DNA of 64,000 bases, from assembly GCF_001902295.1 (NCBI RefSeq), contig NZ_CP018335.1, positions 1,922,001-1,986,000 on the forward strand, read 5' to 3'. Origin of the DNA: Clostridium kluyveri. GTDB taxonomy: Bacteria > Bacillota > Clostridia > Clostridiales > Clostridiaceae. Under the pieces are notes generated by a model. It saw only the letters and a program-made list of their open reading frames with translations, ran no database searches and was not told the origin of the DNA. Each line of letters begins with the position of its first letter. The first letter of the stretch is position 1. The translations under genes were made by a program, and so were the position numbers. This document shows positions 59,043-64,000 of this stretch, one piece after another.

Positions 59043-60239
59043 CTATTTTTTAGTTTTTATATATTCTTCCAGAGCTATTTTTAATAAATTCATAGCATCT
59101 TTCAAATCACCGCAATTTAAGCAGTAAGATATTCTTATTTCATCTTTTCCAAGGCCCTCAGTAGCATAAAAACCATCAGCAGGAGCAACCATTACAGTTT
59201 TACCATCTTTATTAAAATCAGTTAGTAAAAATTTTGCAAAATCCTGTGCATCAGATATAGGTAATTTAGCAACTATGTAAAAAGCACCACTAGGTTTTCT
59301 GCATATAACCCCTGGGATTTTTTGAAGACCTTCCATTAATATATTTCTTCTCTTTTCATATTCTTTTCTTGTTTCTACAAAATAGCTGTCAGGGGTATCC
59401 TTTAAGGCTGCTGCTCCAATTTGTTCTACTGTAGGAACACATAGTCTAGTTTGACACAGTTTCATTATGTTATGCATAAATTCTTTATTCTTTGAAGCTA
59501 CCAGTCCAATTCTAGCACCACAGGCACTATAACGTTTAGATATGCTGTCTACAATTATTACTCTGTCAGCTATATCCTTTAAAGTAAGTGTAGAAGTATA
59601 TTTTAATCCATCATATACAAATTCTCTATAAACTTCATCTGCTATTAAGTATAAATCATGTTCTTTAACTATATCTGCAAGCATTCTAAGTTCTTCAGCC
59701 GTATATACAGTTCCCGTAGGATTACCAGGATTTGAAATCATAAGTGCCTTTGTTTTAGGGGTTATTTTGTTTTCAATTGATTTTTTGTCTGGCAAGTGAA
59801 AGCCATCTTCAGCTTTTGTTAAAAATGGAACCATTTTGGCAGAAGCCGATTCTGCGAAGCCATTATAATTTGTATAGAAGGGTTCAGGGGAAACTATTTC
59901 ATCTCCTGGATCACATATTGTCATAAAAGTTAACATTATGGCTTCACTACCACCATTAGTTACTATCAGTTCTTCTTTAGAAAACTCCGTGCCCCATTTT
60001 TTGTAATATTCTATGAAGCTTTCCTGAAGTGCATCCATACCTTGTGAATCTGTATATTTTAATACATTTTCTTTAAAATTTTCAATTGCTTTAAAGAAAA
60101 TATCTGGAGTTAGTACGTCCGGTTGACCAATATTTAAATGGTAAACTTTAATACCTCTTTTTTTTGCTTCTGCAGCATAAGGTGCCAGTTTACGAATGGG
60201 TGAAAACTGCATATTTAAAATTCTATTTGATAATCTCAT
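59043..60239 (-). CDS. Pyridoxal-phosphate aminotransferase, class I/II
   Basis: 398 residues. GGSEAIMLTFMTI, SNPGNPTGTVY, DEVYREFVYDG, and the Schiff-base lysine in DSISKRYSACGARIG. Family AspC/AlaA-like; substrate probably an acidic, aromatic or branched-chain amino acid. ATG 60239 preferred because GGAGAGGA precedes it; the ATG at 60251 abuts that site. Monocistronic. Confidence 0.9.
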   Translation of the reverse strand: MRLSNRILNMQFSPIRKLAPYAAEAKKRGIKVYHLNIGQPDVLTPDIFFKAIENFKENVLKYTDSQGMDALQESFIEYYKKWGTEFSKEELIVTNGGSEAIMLTFMTICDPGDEIVSPEPFYTNYNGFAESASAKMVPFLTKAEDGFHLPDKKSIENKITPKTKALMISNPGNPTGTVYTAEELRMLADIVKEHDLYLIADEVYREFVYDGLKYTSTLTLKDIADRVIIVDSISKRYSACGARIGLVASKNKEFMHNIMKLCQTRLCVPTVEQIGAAALKDTPDSYFVETRKEYEKRRNILMEGLQKIPGVICRKPSGAFYIVAKLPISDAQDFAKFLLTDFNKDGKTVMVAPADGFYATEGLGKDEIRISYCLNCGDLKDAMNLLKIALEEYIKTKK

Positions 60240-60497
60240 ATAAATGTCCATCCTCTCCTAAGTTCTAATATATTATATATACAATAATATAGTTTTCGAA
60301 GAAATTTTTCAACAATAATTTTTATTCCAAGCTGGTATCCTTATTTTATTTAGAATGGAAGATAGGTGTTGGTATTAAAATATTTATATTTAATGGACAT
60401 TATTATTAAAAAAATATTAAATTTTTTGTTTTTAGCAGGAGTTTTATGTCATTTTGAAGAAATATTTAAATATCAAAAATAACGGAGTTTAAATGAA

Positions 60498-61979
60498 ATG
60501 AAATGGTTGATGAAAAAGATAATTCATATTAAAAATAATTATATAATTCAGTTAATAATTTTATTAGCTATAGGAACAATTTTGTTAAATACCCTTTTTG
60601 TATATCCTGTTATAGGAAAATGTGATAATGGAGATTTTGGAAGACTGCTCCTATATGGGGGATTGTGGGATTTATCCACTACCTATGAGGGAATTTATGA
60701 TAGATTCGTACACTTAAATTATATAATATCAAAATCACACATGTTCATATTTTTTGGAAAAAACTGGGTTTCGGGAAGTATATTATTAAAATTAGCAGTA
60801 TTTATATCGCTGTTATTGCATCAGTTTGATAATAGGCTATTTAATATAAGATATTTAGCCTTTGTTTATTCTGTAATATTTTTATGGGGAATATTTCTTA
60901 TAGTTAATTTTAAAAGATTATCTACTTTATTAAAGGCAGCAGTGGGGATATGTATTATTTTGTTTTTTACAGATACATCCTATATATCTTATTTTAATTC
61001 TTTTTACGGAGAAGCAGGCACTATTGTATTCTTTTTTTTGAATATAGGTACTTATCTTAATTTAATAACTAAAGAGAAACCTTTAATAAGGCATTTTGTA
61101 TATTTTTTCATTGCTTCTGCAGGTTTTTTAACTTCTAAAGCACAGGAGCTGCCGCTGCTTGTTTTTATGCTTATAATTTATGCAGGATTATTTATTTATT
61201 ATAAAGAAAAAAATTATAGAAAATGTATTATAATAGGGTCATTATTAGTCACCATACTTTGTAGTGCCTCTTATATTTCATTAACAGATAGAATGAATCA
61301 AAATAATATATACCAGTCGGTTTTCTTAGGAGTTTTAAGAGGTTCTTCCAGTCCTGAAAAAGATTTGGAGGAGCTTGGGGTGGATAAAAAATTCATGGTT
61401 TTTTACGGGAAATCTTTTTATAATAGACATTCTGGGCATGATCCTGTGGGAGAGGAGATGTTAAGGGAGTTTTATCCCAAGGTTTCTCCTATGAAAATAT
61501 TGTTTTTTTATATAAAGCATCCAAGCCGGCTTTGGGAAAAAATTGTGGAGTCTGCGGAGGGCGCTTATGCTTTTAAAACACCAGGTCCTTGGAATTTTGC
61601 AAAAGGACAATATGATCCAAATAAAGCAGTGAATACCTTTAGGACTAATCTTGTAAATAATTACCCCAAAATACATAGAAATATTTTTGTTTTTATTCTG
61701 TTTTCACTAATATACTTTACTATAACATTGATTTATTTTATAAAAAATAAAAACAGGGATTTACGTCTTCTTATATTAATGTTATTATTTATTCTTGTAT
61801 CAGGAGCATCTCAATTTATTTTACCGGTTATAGGCTCAGGTCATGGTGATTTTGGCAAACATTTATTTTTGTTGAATCTTTGTTATGATATTATGGTGGT
61901 AATAGCTTTAGTATGGCTTGTGCATATTATATCAAAAATTATCAGGAAAAATAAACTCTTAGATTTAATTAGAAAGTAG
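60498..61979 (+). CDS. Polytopic membrane protein, possible lipid-linked glycosyltransferase
   Basis: 493 residues with some ten membrane helices and one large loop (about 265-375) containing GEEMLREFYPKVSPMKIL. The pattern recalls GT39/GT83-like membrane transferases, including the early DNGDFGRLLLYGG, but no catalytic motif is certain. ATG at 60498 after CGGAG; a three-codon frame (ATG AAA TGA) precedes it. Followed by a 43-residue membrane protein. Confidence 0.6.
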   Translation: MKWLMKKIIHIKNNYIIQLIILLAIGTILLNTLFVYPVIGKCDNGDFGRLLLYGGLWDLSTTYEGIYDRFVHLNYIISKSHMFIFFGKNWVSGSILLKLAVFISLLLHQFDNRLFNIRYLAFVYSVIFLWGIFLIVNFKRLSTLLKAAVGICIILFFTDTSYISYFNSFYGEAGTIVFFFLNIGTYLNLITKEKPLIRHFVYFFIASAGFLTSKAQELPLLVFMLIIYAGLFIYYKEKNYRKCIIIGSLLVTILCSASYISLTDRMNQNNIYQSVFLGVLRGSSSPEKDLEELGVDKKFMVFYGKSFYNRHSGHDPVGEEMLREFYPKVSPMKILFFYIKHPSRLWEKIVESAEGAYAFKTPGPWNFAKGQYDPNKAVNTFRTNLVNNYPKIHRNIFVFILFSLIYFTITLIYFIKNKNRDLRLLILMLLFILVSGASQFILPVIGSGHGDFGKHLFLLNLCYDIMVVIALVWLVHIISKIIRKNKLLDLIRK

Positions 61980-61988
61980 GTATTTAAA

Positions 61989-62120
61989 TTGAAAAGCTAT
62001 TTACCAACTATATTCTGTTTTTTGTTAATAATTTTTTTGATTGTATTTTTATTATATGGAACAATAAAACATTCTATTATTAAAGCCATAAAGGAGTTAA
62101 AAGAAAAAAATATTCTGTGA
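61989..62120 (+). CDS. Small single-helix membrane protein
   Basis: 43 residues, TTG start behind GTAGG: MKSYLPTIFCFLLIIFLIVF then LLYGTIKHSIIKAIKELKEK. One membrane helix (about 5-25) and a basic cytoplasmic tail. Directly follows the polytopic membrane protein (9-bp gap). No family recognised. Confidence 0.55.
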   Translation: MKSYLPTIFCFLLIIFLIVFLLYGTIKHSIIKAIKELKEKNIL

Positions 62121-62135
62121 TTTTATCCGAAAATC

Positions 62136-62798
62136 TTATTTGATGCATCTAAAATAAACCATTGATTTTTGATTATCAATCTCAATATTAGAGTACAATG
62201 AAGATAATTTTAATCTTAATTCTTCAATGGATTGAAAGGGCGGTGTAAACCAACCTTTTTTTGCCAGTAGAGAGTTGACTATGAAATCTGTGCGTTTACA
62301 TTGTCCTTTAATATAAAAACACCCGCAAAAGATACCACCTTTTTTTAGAACACGTGTTGTCTCTAAAAATGCTTTTTCTTTATCAGGGAAAGCGTGGAAT
62401 CCATTCATGGAAAGTATAATATCAAATGTTTCATTATTGAATTCTAGATTTCCCACATCACCTTGCATATAATTAATATTTTTAAGTTTACTATGGGAAA
62501 ATCTTTTTTGGGCCTGAAGCAGCATATCCTCTGAATAATCTACACAGGTTATTTGGGCATTTGGTAACATGCTGTATTTATTTAATGTGAATACCCCAGT
62601 GCCAACTGGTACATCAAGCAATTTTCCGGCAAAATCATCTGGAATTATTTTTAAGACCTTATTAGCGATTTCTATATCATTTATACCACCCCAAAAAAAC
62701 CATATATACAGTTTAGACCACCATTTTGTTTGAGTTAGTGTATCATCATAAATGTTTTTCGAAATCGCATATGCTTTTTTAATTTTGCTTTCATTCAT
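62136..62798 (-). CDS. Class I SAM-dependent methyltransferase
   Basis: 220 residues. Motif I LLDVPVGTGVFTL, motif II CVDYSEDML, DIILSMNGFHAFPDKE. UbiE/Methyltransf_11 type; substrate unknown. ATG 62798 follows TGGGGTG; the upstream ATG 62840 would include the site. Monocistronic, convergent with the small membrane protein. Confidence 0.85.
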   Translation of the reverse strand: MNESKIKKAYAISKNIYDDTLTQTKWWSKLYIWFFWGGINDIEIANKVLKIIPDDFAGKLLDVPVGTGVFTLNKYSMLPNAQITCVDYSEDMLLQAQKRFSHSKLKNINYMQGDVGNLEFNNETFDIILSMNGFHAFPDKEKAFLETTRVLKKGGIFCGCFYIKGQCKRTDFIVNSLLAKKGWFTPPFQSIEELRLKLSSLYSNIEIDNQKSMVYFRCIK

Positions 62799-62993
62799 GT
62801 TTTCACCCCACTGTAATGCAAATTTCACAACTACCTTCAATGATTATTATATCAATAATAGCAGATTTTTATAGATAGATAAAGGCATACCATATTTTTA
62901 AAAATAAACATAATCTTAGTTCAGTATGTTTATTTTTTATTGATTATTGTGTTATAATACAGTGTGAATTTAATGCCATTGGAGGTAACATGA

Positions 62994-64000
62994 ATGGAAG
63001 ATAAATTTAGAAATAAAAGTTTCTTTATTTCTACATATGGATGCCAGATGAATGAAGAGGATTCAGAAAAATTATCTGGAATACTAAAAAAGATGGGATA
63101 TAAAAGAGCAGAAAATAAATTTTCCGCGGACTTGATCATATTTAATACCTGTTGTGTAAGAGAAAATGCAGAACTTAAGGTATATGGAAATTTGGGAGCT
63201 TTAAAAAAATTTAAAAAGCAAAGGCCTGAACTTATAATAGCCTTATGTGGTTGTATGATGCAGCAAAAAGGTATGGCAGAAAAAATAATAAAAAAATTTC
63301 CCTTTGTGGATATAATATTTGGAACTCATAATGCATATAAGTTTCCAGAGTATTTAAATAGGGTAAACCAGCAGAATATATCCGTAATAGAAATACAAGA
63401 TAAAGAAGATGGAATTGTAGAGGGAGTTCCAATAGATAGAGAAAGCAGTGTAAAAGCTTTTGTAACTATAATGTATGGCTGTAATAATTTCTGTGCGTAC
63501 TGTATAGTACCTTATGTAAGGGGACGTGAGAGAAGCAGAAAACCAGGGGATATTGAGAATGAAATAAAAGAACTGGTTTCAAAGGGATATAAGGAAGTTA
63601 CGCTGCTGGGCCAAAATGTAAATTCTTATGGAAAAAATCTAAATCCAAGGGTAAATTTCAGTGAACTTTTAAGGAGAATTAATAATGTAGATGGAATTAA
63701 AAGAATTAGATTTATGACCTCCCATCCTAAAGATCTAACGGATGATGTAATAGATGTAATATCGGAATGTGATAAAATATGTGAACACATACATCTACCT
63801 GTACAATCAGGTTCTACCTGTATACTTAAGAAAATGAATAGAAATTATTCTAAGGAACAGTACTTGGCTCTTGTAAGTAAAATAAAACACAAAATTCCAC
63901 ATGCATCTATAACTACAGATATAATTGTGGGTTTTCCCGGTGAAACAGAAGAAGATTTTGAAGAGACATTAAAACTGGCAGAAGAAGTGGAATTTGATTC
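62994..64000 (+). CDS. miaB: tRNA-2-methylthio-N6-dimethylallyladenosine synthase (3' end outside window)
   Basis: 335 codons visible, gene runs off the window. N-terminal MTTase domain with cysteines in YGCQMNEED, NTCCVREN and LCGCMMQQ, then the radical SAM motif GCNNFCAYCIVPYVRGRERS. Adds the methylthio group to i6A37 of tRNA. ATG after GGAGG; an ATG four bases earlier runs into a stop after four codons. The TRAM domain would lie beyond the edge. Confidence 0.95.
   Translation, partial: MEDKFRNKSFFISTYGCQMNEEDSEKLSGILKKMGYKRAENKFSADLIIFNTCCVRENAELKVYGNLGALKKFKKQRPELIIALCGCMMQQKGMAEKIIKKFPFVDIIFGTHNAYKFPEYLNRVNQQNISVIEIQDKEDGIVEGVPIDRESSVKAFVTIMYGCNNFCAYCIVPYVRGRERSRKPGDIENEIKELVSKGYKEVTLLGQNVNSYGKNLNPRVNFSELLRRINNVDGIKRIRFMTSHPKDLTDDVIDVISECDKICEHIHLPVQSGSTCILKKMNRNYSKEQYLALVSKIKHKIPHASITTDIIVGFPGETEEDFEETLKLAEEVEFD

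Noticed and set aside
1..64000. CRISPR arrays, rRNA, tRNA and insertion sequences.
   Set aside because: Reading both strands I found no regularly spaced repeats, no tRNA or rRNA signature sequences and no transposase-like frame.

Overview
The window is 64 kb of an AT-rich Firmicutes chromosome, best read as Clostridium sensu stricto (my guess is the neighbourhood of C. kluyveri, C. ljungdahlii or C. tyrobutyricum; species not proven). The basis is strong AGGAGG ribosome binding sites, many TTG starts, an alpha/beta small acid-soluble spore protein, an IspH-ribosomal protein S1 fusion, a DUF4264 (YpmA-like) protein, bacteriohemerythrin and an aspA/amino-acid permease pair. No rRNA, tRNA, CRISPR array, transposase or prophage was seen.

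Layout. 1-3.3 kb: a heterodimeric ABC exporter, one subunit cut by the window edge. 3.4-11.3 kb: a LacI-family repressor facing an operon for a 2-hydroxyacyl-CoA dehydratase-like or double-cubane-like iron-sulfur enzyme (ATP-dependent activator plus two catalytic-type subunits) interleaved with a complete Ssu/Tau-type ABC importer. Between repressor and operon lie a consensus promoter, two ACGTTAT inverted repeats and a leader terminator. 11.5-16 kb: an MFS transporter, an amino acid permease and an alpha/beta hydrolase, separated by gene debris. 16.0-17.9 kb: a flavodoxin and a DUF362 ferredoxin-like protein, each behind a MerR-type promoter.

18.0-22.8 kb is the most striking locus: arsR, hgcA, hgcB, acr3 and a CoA-disulfide reductase-rhodanese gene in one apparent operon behind a 52-bp inverted repeat that overlaps the promoter. 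HgcA carries the NVWCAAGK cap-helix motif and five membrane helices, and HgcB carries two 4Fe-4S motifs plus the lone and terminal cysteines of the mercury-methylation ferredoxin. The sequence therefore predicts a mercury-methylating organism whose hgcAB is wired into an arsenic-type efflux operon. Chemotaxis-receptor debris and an ABC ATPase remnant lie around this region, suggesting a plastic accessory segment.

23-64 kb is mostly ordinary chromosome: a polysaccharide deacetylase, a diguanylate cyclase, a CorA-like transporter, M18 aminopeptidase, PHP phosphoesterase, SASP, hemerythrin, permease plus aspartase, galE, argS, RNase H-like proteins, the argCJBD operon, a potassium channel, luxS, tcdA, a nitrilase-family amidase, a glycosyltransferase, rluB, an RpiR regulator, a BaiN-like flavoprotein, cmk, the ispH-S1 fusion, speD, an aminotransferase and the start of miaB. 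This part also carries a dispersed palindromic repeat family (clear copies near 28.4, 36.6 and 47.1 kb, related ones near 36.5, 41.5, 47.85 and 48.8 kb) and a candidate small RNA near 36.3 kb.
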